Origin: Paraconiothyrium sp. Pb-2020
Taxonomy: Eukaryota; Ascomycota; Dothideomycetes; Pleosporales; Didymosphaeriaceae
NCBI GenBank assembly: GCA_022419385.1
Contig: JAJUBI010000002.1
Span: 2,480,001 to 2,544,000, forward strand
Direction of reading: 5' to 3'
DNA: 64,000 nt
Position numbers and translations under genes: made by a program. Position 1 is the stretch's first letter. Each line of letters opens with the position of its first letter. This document shows, one piece after another, positions 1-9,860 of this stretch. Below the pieces are notes generated by a model, which saw only the letters and a list, made by a program, of their open reading frames with translations, did not search any database and was not told where the DNA came from.

Positions 1-1110
1 TTAGCTATGCTAGTCAGCGTAGAAGGATGCTTATTGCTAAGCACTCTCTTCCTTATCTTTATTACTTATACCTCTAGCTCTTCTGCTTCTTTCCATCGCC
101 CTTAGTTCTAGTACGTTGACGCTAGGTTAGCCATGCTGGTTAGTATATTAGGATACTTATCGCTAAGCACTCTCTTTCTTATCTTTATTACTTATACCTC
201 TAGCTCTTCTACTTCTTTCTATTGCCCTTACTTCCTATACGTCGACGCCAGGTTTACTATGCTGGTTAGTGTAGAAGAATACTTATTACTAAGCACTCTC
301 TTCCTTATCTCTATTACTTATACCTCCAGCTCTTCTGCTTCTTTCCATCGCCCTTAGTTCCAGTACGTTGACGCTAGGTTAGCCATACTAGTTAGCGTAG
401 AAGAATACTTATTATTAAGCACTCTCTTTATTATCTCTATTACTTACACCTTTAGCTCTTCCACTTCTTTCTATTGCCCTTAGTTCCTGTACGTCAACGC
501 CAGGTTAGCTATACTAGTTAGCATGTTAGAATACTTATCGCCAAGCACTCTCTTTATTGTCTCTATTACTTATACCTCCAGCTCTTCCACTTCTTTCCAT
601 TGCCCTTAGTTTCTGTATGTTGACGCTAGGTTAGCTATACTAGTTAGTGTATTAGAATACTTATTGCCAAGCACTCTCTTTATTGTCTCTATTACTTATA
701 CCTCTAGCTCTTCTACTTCTTTCTATCGCCCTTAGTTCCTGTACGTTGACACTAGGTTTGCTATACTAGTCAGCGTAGAAGGATACTTATTGCTAAGCAC
801 TCTCTTTATTGTCTCTATTACTTACACTTCTAGCTCTTCTACTTCTTTCTATCGCCCTTGGTTCTAGTACGTTGATGCTAGGTTAGCTATGCTAGTTAGC
901 GTAAAAGGATGCTTATTACCAAGTACTCTCTTTCTTGTCTCTATTACTTACACCTCTAGCTCTTCTACTTCTTTCTATCGCCCTTGCTTTCTGTACGTCG
1001 ACGCCAGGTTTGCTATACTGGTTAGTGTAGAAGGATGCTCGTTGCTAAGCACTCTCTTCCTCGTCTCTATTACTTGCACCTCCAGCTCTTCCGCCTCCTT
1101 ATACCGTCCG
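1..1110 (-). repeat. Degenerate TPR repeat array (126-bp units), 3' part of a receptor gene
   Basis: Nine tandem 126-bp (42-residue) units are visible, with the recurring landmark AAGCACTCTCTT at about 38, 164, 290, 416, 542, 668, 794, 920 and 1,046. The array continues beyond the left edge. Read on the minus strand they are tetratricopeptide units of the type found in fungal NB-ARC-TPR receptors (HPSTLTSIANLAST and QGR-x-EAEELEVQVIE segments). Most units carry TAA or TAG exactly where a Gln codon (CAA/CAG) is expected, and the 126-bp phase is kept without visible indels. That pattern is C-to-T mutation, as produced by RIP, rather than random decay. The unit nearest the body of the gene is intact. 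Confidence 0.85.
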
Positions 1111-3131
1111 TCACTAGAAAGGGTCCTAGTACACTTCGATGTAAGACTTAATCTCTCATCATCCCTACTATCCTGACTATCATCCTCACAATCATAATCA
1201 TAATCATCAGTCGCACAAGGTGACAGGGCATACTGAGCATGCGGAAGCAGCCGTCTCCACTTACTTCTGTTACTGTGATCATCGTCTGGGTATACCCGGA
1301 GTAGCTGTGTTATAGTGCGCCGAGTCCACTGTCTAAGCCGCCCCCGCACTTGCAGCCGCTTGCGTAGAGCTTGATGGACTAATCGATGGACATCGAATGC
1401 AGACTCAGCAGGTCGCCGGGTGACGAGTGCGTACTTGTCAAGTAACCTGACAGCATCTTCTCTTGCTTGCGGCGATGCTGCCTCTAGAAGATCGAGCGAG
1501 ATGTCCTTTCGATCTACGCATGCAGCAACAAAGAGGTAGTCTGCTGCGACCGCATTGCTATGGCGGACCTGGCTCATGGAGAGAGACAGTGTAGCAGCTA
1601 CGGTCTTTCTCAGACCAGATTCCTGCTGCTCGCCTTCAAACAAGTCATCGCTGTGCTTAAGAGCTGCTTCTTTGTGCTGGTCTAGCTGTGCTTGGTACTG
1701 CTGTACTGTCAGACTACTAGCATTCATGTGCGCTGCTGCATGCACGATTGCCATAGGCAGATATGACAGCTCTTCCAACAAATGCATGGTGTCCTGCTGC
1801 TCAGCATTTGAAGGCGGCGTTGTTAAGCGGTTTTGCAGCATACTCAGCGCCGTGTCTGGCGTTAGCTCGTGCAGCGCCGTGACGTTCTGTGGAGCAAGCG
1901 CCTCGGCTGTATCGTTCTCTGTTGTTGTAAGGATGACAGAACACAGCTTGGAGTGCGGCAGAAAGTCGGCCCAGTCTGCAGCGTGTGTCGTAGACAAGCC
2001 GCTAGGCCGTAGACTAGTGCCCTCTACATTGTCATAGATCAGCAAACACTGTCGCGCACTTATTGCTGCCACACAGCGTCTTACAATCTGCTTTGAGTCT
2101 GCCTGGTCATCGTCACAACCAGGAATACTAAGCTTCTGCGCAACGCTTACATAAGACCGATAGAGGCTATCTCTGTCGCTCGCGTCCATCCAGAAAATTG
2201 AGCAGCTTCTGTTGTTCTGCTTTGTCCTGTAGGCAGCCTCAAGCGCAAGCTGCGACTTGCCTATTCCGCCAGGGCCAAGAATTGCTAGCGTGGTGGTGGT
2301 CAGCACATTGCTGAAGAGCTTCGCTTCTAGCTCGACGAGCTGCGATTCGCGACCCACGAAAGACTCGTTTCGTGAGAATGGAATGATCGATGGTGCGCTG
2401 CCGTTCGCATCCATCTCAGCCTGCAGTCGCCTTCGTGCTCTCTTCTGTCCTTCGCCGTACGTGATAGACATAGAGATGCCAACAAGTCCAAGCAGGCAGT
2501 ACACGATGTCTTCTTCTTCGGTTGTTGTGCGTTTCTCAGCCCACCTTATCCGCTCAGATGTGCTGAATTGTTCTAGGGAACAGTTGTGCAGCACGGCGAG
2601 TGGGATGTCGGTGATGTCGTGGAGTGGTCGATCAAGTGACGCTTTGTCGCCTATTCGCAGTCCTTCGCGCGAGAAGAAGTCGATAGACACTGGCGCGATG
2701 AGTTCTTGAAGCGTCCATCCTCGCGTAAACCAATCGCTCGCCCGAAAAGACGCCTCCCAGCTGCTGCGCTGGGCCGCCTCTGTCGCAGAAGCCACTGAAA
2801 CATCCGACAGAAAGACGTAACATCGGGCCGCCTTACGATACCACTCAAACATCGAGTTGATCGCCTTCGATCGCTCGTTGTTGTTCCATCGGTCGATGCA
2901 GCATGTATCGATCCAGAAGTACTGCAGCCCGTGCTGAGCTGCTTGTTCGGCGCAGAACCTGAGTTTCCGGTAGCCTTCTTCTTTCTCTTTGTAGTTTCCA
3001 TTCAATACGTCTTCGATGAGGATCTCGGAGTTGCCCCATCGGTGCGATAGGATAGCGTAGGGCGGGATCGGCTTGCCGCGAAAGTCTGTCAAGATTAGTC
3101 TGCCCAGCGCGTCAAAATGGAGAAGCCGCAT
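975..3131 (-). CDS. HET-NB-ARC-TPR NOD-like receptor, truncated in its TPR array
   Basis: Predicted cytosolic STAND receptor of the heterokaryon-incompatibility type. The start is placed at 3,131 because the encoded MRLL-x opening matches the other three HET genes here; the frame is open upstream but without family similarity. A HET domain occupies about residues 20-170 (AILSHRW near 26, the FWIDTCCID segment near 72, WFTRGWTLQEL near 134). The NB-ARC domain starts at about 255, with P-loop GPGGIGKS near 286-293 and a Walker-B-like LLIYDN. A short Asp-rich stretch precedes the TPRs. The frame ends at TAG (975-977), where repeat neighbours have CAG, after about one TPR. Downstream units contain further stops, so the gene is probably RIP-truncated. 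HET domains trigger fungal cell death on non-self recognition; the ligand is unknown. No intron is needed. Confidence 0.85.
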   Translation of the reverse strand: MRLLHFDALGRLILTDFRGKPIPPYAILSHRWGNSEILIEDVLNGNYKEKEEGYRKLRFCAEQAAQHGLQYFWIDTCCIDRWNNNERSKAINSMFEWYRKAARCYVFLSDVSVASATEAAQRSSWEASFRASDWFTRGWTLQELIAPVSIDFFSREGLRIGDKASLDRPLHDITDIPLAVLHNCSLEQFSTSERIRWAEKRTTTEEEDIVYCLLGLVGISMSITYGEGQKRARRRLQAEMDANGSAPSIIPFSRNESFVGRESQLVELEAKLFSNVLTTTTLAILGPGGIGKSQLALEAAYRTKQNNRSCSIFWMDASDRDSLYRSYVSVAQKLSIPGCDDDQADSKQIVRRCVAAISARQCLLIYDNVEGTSLRPSGLSTTHAADWADFLPHSKLCSVILTTTENDTAEALAPQNVTALHELTPDTALSMLQNRLTTPPSNAEQQDTMHLLEELSYLPMAIVHAAAHMNASSLTVQQYQAQLDQHKEAALKHSDDLFEGEQQESGLRKTVAATLSLSMSQVRHSNAVAADYLFVAACVDRKDISLDLLEAASPQAREDAVRLLDKYALVTRRPAESAFDVHRLVHQALRKRLQVRGRLRQWTRRTITQLLRVYPDDDHSNRSKWRRLLPHAQYALSPCATDDYDYDCEDDSQDSRDDERLSLTSKCTRTLSSDGRYKEAEELEVQVIETRKRVLSNEHPSTLTSIANLASTYRKQGR

Positions 3132-3518
3132 GGCGCTTGCGGCTTGGAGTTTAGTCTGAGGAAGTAGAGGCGTAAACGGCTTTTGTAGTAGTGAGAGTAG
3201 AGTGTTAGCGAGAGTAGAGTAGCATGTTTGCGACAAGGCAGAGAGAAGGCAGCCTGGCGAGGCAGTGCATGCAACCAGGCTGAAGGTGCTGCTGGCTACA
3301 GCAAGCGCCCAGCGTCCTGCGCTGCCTCGCCTCACCATCTGCACTGAGGCAGTGTTTGGCCTATGAAGTCATGTTAGAGGAGTGGTGCACATGTGGGTAA
3401 TGCCAGCAAACAGAGCTGATCTACAAAGGTTGTCGTCGCAGCATCTCGCCTGGCTCTACGTGACGAGAGCGAGCACGACTAGGGAGGTGGCTGCCTTGAC
3501 GGCCCCGGCAATAAGGGC

Positions 3519-3525
3519 TATATAA
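3519..3525 (+). promoter_or_regulatory. TATA-like element
   Basis: TATATAA sits in a GC-normal stretch 390 bp upstream of the HET gene start and points rightward, away from that gene. Downstream, about 3,540-3,680 has normal composition without a convincing ATG, and beyond 3,700 the DNA becomes RIP-like. It may be the surviving promoter of a destroyed plus-strand gene. The assignment rests on sequence appearance only. Confidence 0.3.
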
Positions 3526-3699
3526 GGCCAGGGGATTAGTGGAAGCCGCAGCTCTCAGCCACAGCGAGCAGCACCTTCCAGACATCTCAGCACGCTACTG
3601 CAGCCACAAGTCGCTTGAGACGCACGGCCGATCACACACGTTTCGACGGTCTCGCGGTTCACGCGGAGAAACTGCCGGTAAGCACACTCTAAACCTTAA

Positions 3700-4949
3700 A
3701 CTAACCTTTAGAGCCTTTAATCTTAATCTTTAACATTTTAGCTTCCCTTCTAGCCCTCTGAATGCGCAATTAAACTTATATATTACAGATAGACAGGGGG
3801 TTATTAACAAAGAGTTAATAGACAGCATAGATATAATAATTAATACAACAAGCAACGCCGCGCTTTTTTTTATTAGAAGCTAATAAGCCAAGAGAACATA
3901 AGTTGCAGTAGTGATGTATATTAAACTTGTCTAAATATAGGCATAGGGTAAGGATTACGAATGTCTGAAAGCAAAAGCGTCTCAGCACATAGTGTGTCTC
4001 ACTATACAGTAACTAACGTTAATGCTGTAACTTAATTTTAAATAAGTACGGAAAGTGGGCCTGTACATAAGGGCTATACACCTTCTAAGCAGCGTGGAAT
4101 TTAGTACAGATAACATTAATTAATTATTTATTACTACTTTCTGTAGGTTCCTTCCTAAGAGCCGTTCTCTAGCTTCCCCTAAAAGGCTTTATAAGGTATT
4201 CGTGGGGCAGTCAGAATTAGAAACGGAAGCCACTTTAGAGACTATAAATAGAATAGTCAACTGTATAATGTTTAGAAGCTTATATTATAAGCAATAGTGA
4301 CGTACGCTACTAACCTTAACGTCGAGACCGCTGTCTATATTATTTTAGTGAAGCACTAGTCTCTCGAAACTTCCTGAAAAGCTCACAATACGATGGAGGT
4401 GGAGCGTTAGGAGATTGAGTAGTCTGTAAATCATCTCCCCAATTAAAGATAAAGTGGCCGAACTGGCTAAGCCAATGTTGTATAGCTTTAGATCGATTTC
4501 TCCTATTAGCAAGTGGATATTCGTCCCTTCGAGAGCGATTTAGGATTATAATAAGGCACATTCTTGTCTTAATAGAAGTAATTAGAGAAGAAAATTTATA
4601 ACTACTTATAGTAGATTCTGTTTAAGAGCTTTTTGTCGCTTATATCCACTTAGTATTTAAGTAAATAGCCCTAGACAAATGTTATTTAAGACAACCTTAG
4701 CGCTTAGTAGGCACAGTTTAAAAGCTAAATCTTAGTTGCCAAGATAGGTGCAGCTTAATGTAACTTAATTATAAAATAATATAAATAACGTCTCGTTCTC
4801 CCAGAGCAACCTATAATCTGCTATATTCCTAACTCTAATTTAATATGCTACCAGAGCTGCCCAGCGTATTTCACTTTAACCCTTATTAGGTTGGCTAGTA
4901 TTGGGAAAGTCTTTTGTATGGTCTAAAAGGCTTATTATAAACGCTATTA
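3700..4949. other. AT-rich, RIP-like stretch without recognisable gene
   Basis: This stretch is strongly enriched in TA steps, with stops in all frames. The only longer open frame (4,340-4,561, minus) resembles nothing I recognise. It lies directly outside the left arm of the inverted duplication and is probably decayed repeat or gene sequence. No intact feature is supported. Confidence 0.6.
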
Positions 4950-5240
4950 GTTAGTAAGTATGCGTTACTCTAATTAGAAGAGGTGTTACTATTGTCTAAT
5001 AACTAATTAGAGTCGAGAGGATCGTATGAGTCGTCAGAGTACTATCCCTCCACATGTGGCGGAAAACCCTACGTGGCGGCATGCCGGTAATAATCCTTAC
5101 TATAATATATTCAACCACAGCTAAAAAGCGCAGAAAATTTTAGAATAGAGACCTTAACCCTAGAATTATCTCTATGCTTTGTCTTGTTACTAGCAGATTC
5201 CTACTTACCTAGTAATACTATAATCTGCTACCGGCATGCA
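4950..5240 (+). pseudogene. RIP-degraded copy of the hypothetical gene at 17,347-17,766
   Basis: The segment around 5,025-5,085 encodes a peptide YYPSTCGGKP-x-VAACR that matches the minus-strand gene at 17,347-17,766 residue for residue apart from C-to-T type changes. Similarity continues along the DNA to about 5,240, ending at a shared CTGC(C/T)GGCATG segment. Many positions differ by C/T or G/A and stops interrupt the frame. The copy is in opposite orientation to the intact one. Each copy lies just beyond the 3' end of a decayed PP-NB-ARC-TPR receptor, which shows that it belongs to the inverted duplication. Confidence 0.75.
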
Positions 5241-5720
5241 CAGCAGCCAAGTCTTAGATAGTCTTAGATACGCCAGAGGCTTAGTGTATATACCTAAGAG
5301 TCTACTAAGTTATACAGAGATGTATCAATAGTGTATTCTAAGTCAGCTACTATAGTATCTTAGATTGTAGCACTGTTATGCAGGTCTATATCTCTATAGA
5401 GTAGAATGGATAATTAAGCGCGCTACCTGCAGGTCGTATAGAAAGGCTGTAAGTATATTAGTGGTATTTTACTAGCGCTAATCCTAGATCCCTGTACTGC
5501 AGGCGTGGCTTAGATGGAGCCATAAAGCTAGCGGCAATAGTTAAAATAAAGTATAACTTACTCGTGCTTCCATACGCGGATCTAAGTTTACCTTAATTAC
5601 GGTTGTTTTTAGAGTAGATACGAGTACGAGTAAAGATACATATAGAAATTGCGGCAATACAAAGGGTTAACATAAAGTAGCAAAAAAAAAAAAAATACAG
5701 CCTCTTATTATTATTACGTA
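5241..5720. other. Non-coding flank inside the left duplication arm
   Basis: AT-rich, RIP-like DNA between the decayed companion gene and the receptor 3' end. It is homologous in inverted orientation to about 16,930-17,340. I see no open gene here. Confidence 0.55.
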
Positions 5721-6029
5721 GACCACTTTAAGCTTCTAATGCCCATCTTTAGTAGCTGTTGCAGCAGTTTTAACTCTTTACCTATATATAAACTCACACT
5801 GCTGTCTTCTATTATAGGAGAGAGACTAGACTAGCCCTACTATTCTAATACAAGCGCTTACGCATAGTGCTGGTAGTATATACGCGTAGTTAGGTAATTC
5901 CTTCTAAGTATAGCTTAGTACCCAGCGTATACTCTCTTATATAAAGTAAGGGCTTTGTTGTAGCGACGCTGCTGTGTAAGAATGTAGGTAAAATAGTATA
6001 CGCTTACCAGCGTATTTAGATACTTATGC

Positions 6030-8000
6030 CCCAGCACCTTCTCTCTTTACGCCAGTGTCTATCTGTGCATCACCTCCGCCTCTTTATACTTACTCTGGCC
6101 TCTTAGTACTAATGCCAAGTTGTTTATACTTATTAGTATCTCTGAATACTTATACCTTAGCACCTTCTCCCTTTGTATAAGCATCTGTCTATGCATTGCC
6201 TCTGCCTCTTTGTACTTGCCCTAGTTATTTAGCACTAATACTAAGTTGTTTATACTCTTTAGCGTCTCTAGATACTTATACCCTAGCACCTTCTCCTTCT
6301 GCGCTAGCGTCTACTTATTTAATACCTTTACGTCTTTGTACTTACCTTAGCCCTTTAGCACCAGCGCTAAGTTATTTATATTTATTAGCGTAGAGGGATG
6401 CTTATGCCCCAGCACTTTCTTATACTATACCAGCGTCTATCTATTTATCGCCTCTGCCTCTTTATACTTGCCCTAGTTGTTTAGTACTAGCGCTAAGTTG
6501 TTTATACTTATTAGTGTCTCTGGATACTTATACCCTAGCACCTTCTTCTTCTATACTAGCGTCTATCTGTACATCGCCTCCGCCTCTTTATACTTGCCCT
6601 AGTTATTTAGCACTAATACTAAGTTATTTATACTCTTTAGCGTCTCTAAATGCTTATACCCTAGTACCTTCTCCTTCTGCACTAGCGTCTGCTTATTTAA
6701 TACCTCTGTGTCTTTATACTTACCCTAGCCCTTTAGCACTAGTGCTAAGTTATTTATATTTATTAGCGTAAAGGGATGCTTATACCCTAGCACTTTCTTA
6801 TACTGCGCTAGCGTCTATCTATTTATCGCCTCTGCCTCTTTATACTTGCCCTGGTTATTTAGCACTAGCGCCAAGTTATTTATGCTTATTAGCGTCTCTA
6901 GATACTTATACCCTAGTACCTTCTTCTTCTGCACTAGCGTCTGTCTATATATCGCCTCCGCCTCTTTGTACTTGCCCTAGTTATTTAGCACTAATACTAA
7001 GTTGTTTATACTCTTCAGCGTCTCTAAATACTTATACCCTAGCACCTTCTTCTTCTGCGCTAGTATCTACTTATTTAATACCTCTGCGTCTTTGTACTTG
7101 CCTTGGCCCTTTAGTACTAGTACTAAGTTATTTATACTTATTAGTGTCTCTAGATACTTATACCTAAGCACCTTCTTTCTCTACACTAGTATCTATCTAT
7201 ATATTACCTCCGCCTCTTTATACTTGCCCTAGCCCCTTAGCACTAATACTAAGTTATCTATACTTATTAGTATATTTAGATGCTTATACCCTAGCACCTT
7301 CTTCTTCTACACTAGCGTCTATCTGTGCATTACCTCCGCCTCTTTATATATGCCCTAGTTGTTTAGCACTAGCGCTAAGTTGTTTATACTTATTAGCATA
7401 TCTAAATACTTACGCCTAAGCACCTTCTCCCTTTACACTAGTATCTGTCTGTACATCGCCTCCGCCTCTTAGTACTTGCCCTAGTTATTTAGTACTAGTG
7501 CCAAGTTATTTATGCTCGTCAGCGTAAATAGATACTTATAAATAAGCACCTTCTTATACCCTACCAGTATCTATCTATGCATTGCCTCCGCCTCTTTGTA
7601 CTTGCCCTACCTCTCTTACACTAGTGCTAAGTTATTTATACTCTCTAGTGTGTCTAGATACTTATGCCCTAGTACCTTCTCTCTCTACACTAGCGTCTAT
7701 CTATTTATCGCCTCCGCCTCTTTATACTTGCCCTAGCTGTCTAGCACTAACGCTAAGTTATTTATACTTGTCAGTGTATCTAGATACTTACGCCTAAGCA
7801 CCTTCTCCTTTTACGCTAGTATCTATCTATATATTGCCTCCGCCTCTTTATACTTGCCCTAGCTCTCTAGTACTAACGCTAAGTTGTTTATGCTTATTAG
7901 TATCTCTAAATACTTATACCTAAGCACCTTCTTCTTCCGCGCTAGTATCTACTTAGTTATTGCCTCTGCATCCCTGTACTTGCCTCTAAGCGCCCTAGCT
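6030..8000 (-). repeat. Degenerate TPR array of receptor copy A, about 16 units
   Basis: 126-bp units are marked by AGCACCTTCT-like segments at about 6,040, 6,168, 6,290, 6,412 and so on to 7,925. On the minus strand each encodes the QGKYKEAEA type TPR found in the receptor at 39,772. TAG or TAA replaces CAG or CAA in most units. Apparent plus-strand open frames here are shadows created by the repeat. Confidence 0.85.
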
Positions 8001-9280
8001 AGTTCTATTATCTCTATACTTATTAATGTCTCTGCATACTCTTCCCTAAGCACCTTACTTCTAGCCTTTATTAATACTACTAATATCTACTCTGCTTTGC
8101 CTACTCTGCCTTATTACTACACATACTATACCGCCTTATATAGTAATAGTGCCTATTCCTCTAGTAACTTACTATCCTTCAGCTGCTGTGCTAATACTAC
8201 CTATATATATAGGAAAAGTGCCTAGCACTTCTCCTAGTTCTTATATTCTCTAGTCGGGAGCTCTATATAAAGGTTAGAGATAAACTACTCTTTCTACTTC
8301 TTAAGCTGCCCTTTATTCTCTAGCTATATATATATTGCTAGCTGCACTAGGCTATACATCTTAAATGTATTTACATCCCTAGTCACTGTAATAAACAAGT
8401 AGTCTTATAGGGCCAGTATATCCTTCTTAAACCTATTATTAGTTCTAACAGCTAATGTGCGTTCAGCTGCTGTACTACTCTAATAATAAAGTAGACCTTC
8501 CTAGATCCCCTATTAGTTAAAGAAGCTTATTAGCGACAGTAAGCCTACTGCTAACTATCTTGTATTCTATATATAGTCAAACAAAATCTGCTATAATATA
8601 AGGACAGAGTTGCTGGCTTCTCTATCTCTGTAAAGATAGCCTACCTTACAGTTTAGTAGATTTCTCTTCTTATTATTACTCTGCTAATACTTGTCTATGT
8701 ACTGCCGCACTAAGTATTATAGCACTTATTCTTAAATATATACTACTGCCTATATAAGAGTAAGCAGTATATAATTAAGTGTTATTACTAGCTAAGTAAT
8801 ACTACTATTCTCCTCTTCTATACCTCCTAGCTTCTTATAGAGTAGAGCGTATACAGCTGTATTATATATTAGCTTAATTAGTATAATGTTACTCTCTTCT
8901 ATAACCTGCATTGCCGCGCACTTTATCTAGCTTATTACTAGTACTAAGCTATGCCTACTTAAGGGTAGATAACTTAATAGATACTACTAAAGGCTGTTGC
9001 TGCTACTGCCGCTACTACCGGTGTCTGTTAGAGAAAACACAACAGTATTATTAGCGTTGTTAAGTATAAATAGCCACCGCCTATTCTTTATATTATACAG
9101 CTAGTTATATACTAGCTTAAATATATCTGCTTATAGGTTCTGCTAGCTGTAAATTTTAGCTTAGTCAGCAATCTCCTAGAAGCTTTGCTTAAGTTGTGCA
9201 GTATTACTAGCGTATACCTAGAATACCTACGTCTCTAGCAACTACTCAGCGGTGCGGTAGCAGTACTTAATAGCTAGCTG
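8001..9280 (-). pseudogene. Decayed NB-ARC body of receptor copy A
   Basis: This part links the PP exon to the TPR array and is homologous in inverted orientation to about 14,600-15,840. Short coding echoes survive, but stops occur in every frame. It is AT-rich with abundant TA dinucleotides. I recognise it as NB-ARC by position, by its colinear partner arm and by the P-loop-proximal segment next to it. Confidence 0.65.
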
Positions 9281-9860
9281 TAACTTCTTATGCCTGTGTT
9301 AGGTGCAAGTACTAATAAATAGTATACTAACTTACCCTACACCACTAATCTCTACTAGGGCTACTCTTAATGCTAGCGCGGAGCATCGTTTATAGATCTA
9401 GTTAAGCAGTGTACCGCAGTTGACAAAGTCTGCGTCGCGGGGGAATAGCACGAAGTAGGAGGGTTATGGTGGAGTCTTGGGGCGTTCTGCGTACAGGAGC
9501 GCAGTTGGTTAGCGCAAGGTGGGTCAAAGTGGGTGGGCACTTGCCAGGAGCATGGAAGTGGGTCTCGATGGAGCCGGAGTTGTGTCCGACCTGCAACCCT
9601 TGGTTTCCTGGGCCTGTGAACGTGGCAGTGACACTGGGGAAAGGCATCATACACAAGAATAACCTGAGGTGTATTGTGGGCTTGGGCAGAGATGCAGCTG
9701 CTCATGCGCACAAGGCTGAGTTGTCACAGCCGATGTCACGGGGAACTAGCATAGTTAGCGGCGCGTGACACAATAACACGAGCACCAGTATTATGTACGC
9801 TTGTCGCGAGGATGTCTTTGATAGCATGAGCGATTTTACATATTCTCTGACAGGATCATA

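Larger units (their letters stand above)
4950..9650 (-). repeat. Left arm of a large inverted duplication
   Basis: Reverse-complementing this arm gives sequence colinear with 14,296-17,840. Matching segments include the PP-motif exon (9,650 versus 14,296), the P-loop region (about 9,280-9,430 versus 14,500-14,650), the TPR arrays, the receptor C-terminal segment (about 5,740-5,800 versus 16,850-16,920), a flank containing CTGCAGGTCGTAT (about 5,430-5,490 versus 17,150-17,210), and the companion gene. The two arms differ mainly by C/T and G/A substitutions, as expected after RIP. The left arm is about 1.2 kb longer because its TPR array has about nine more units. Confidence 0.8.
5720..9650 (-). 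pseudogene. PP-motif/NB-ARC/TPR receptor (copy A), RIP-inactivated
   Basis: The first exon is still readable. From ATG at 9,650 it encodes an N-terminal peptide whose residues 11-28 follow F-x-G-x-G-N-x-G-L-Q-V-G-H-N-S-G-S-I, followed by a CPPTLT-x-LALTN linker. This is a PP-like amyloid signalling motif whose LQVG core resembles the mammalian RHIM tetrad. Behind an apparent intron, about 9,300-9,430 still shows the DFV-x-CGTLL and P-loop region of an NB-ARC domain, matching the intact HET receptor at 52,430-52,540. From about 8,000 down to 6,030 runs a TPR array, then a basic C-terminal tail. Stops in Gln codons occur throughout. The architecture equals the PNT1-type receptors that partner PP-motif effectors in other ascomycetes (Daskalov and colleagues, 2016). 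Exon borders are approximate. Confidence 0.8.

Noticed and set aside
133..1176. Plus-strand Ser/Thr-rich open frames at the left edge
   Set aside because: Antisense shadows of the minus-strand TPR array.
1555..2709. Long plus-strand frames opposite the first HET receptor
   Set aside because: Shadows of a clearly coding minus strand.
4340..4561. 73-residue minus-strand frame beginning MCLIIIL
   Set aside because: A brief resemblance to the start of NRDE/TANGO2 proteins does not continue, and the frame lies in RIP-like DNA.
6196..8225. Several plus-strand open frames of Leu/Ser/Tyr-rich proteins
   Set aside because: They recur every 126 bp and are antisense shadows of the degraded TPR units.
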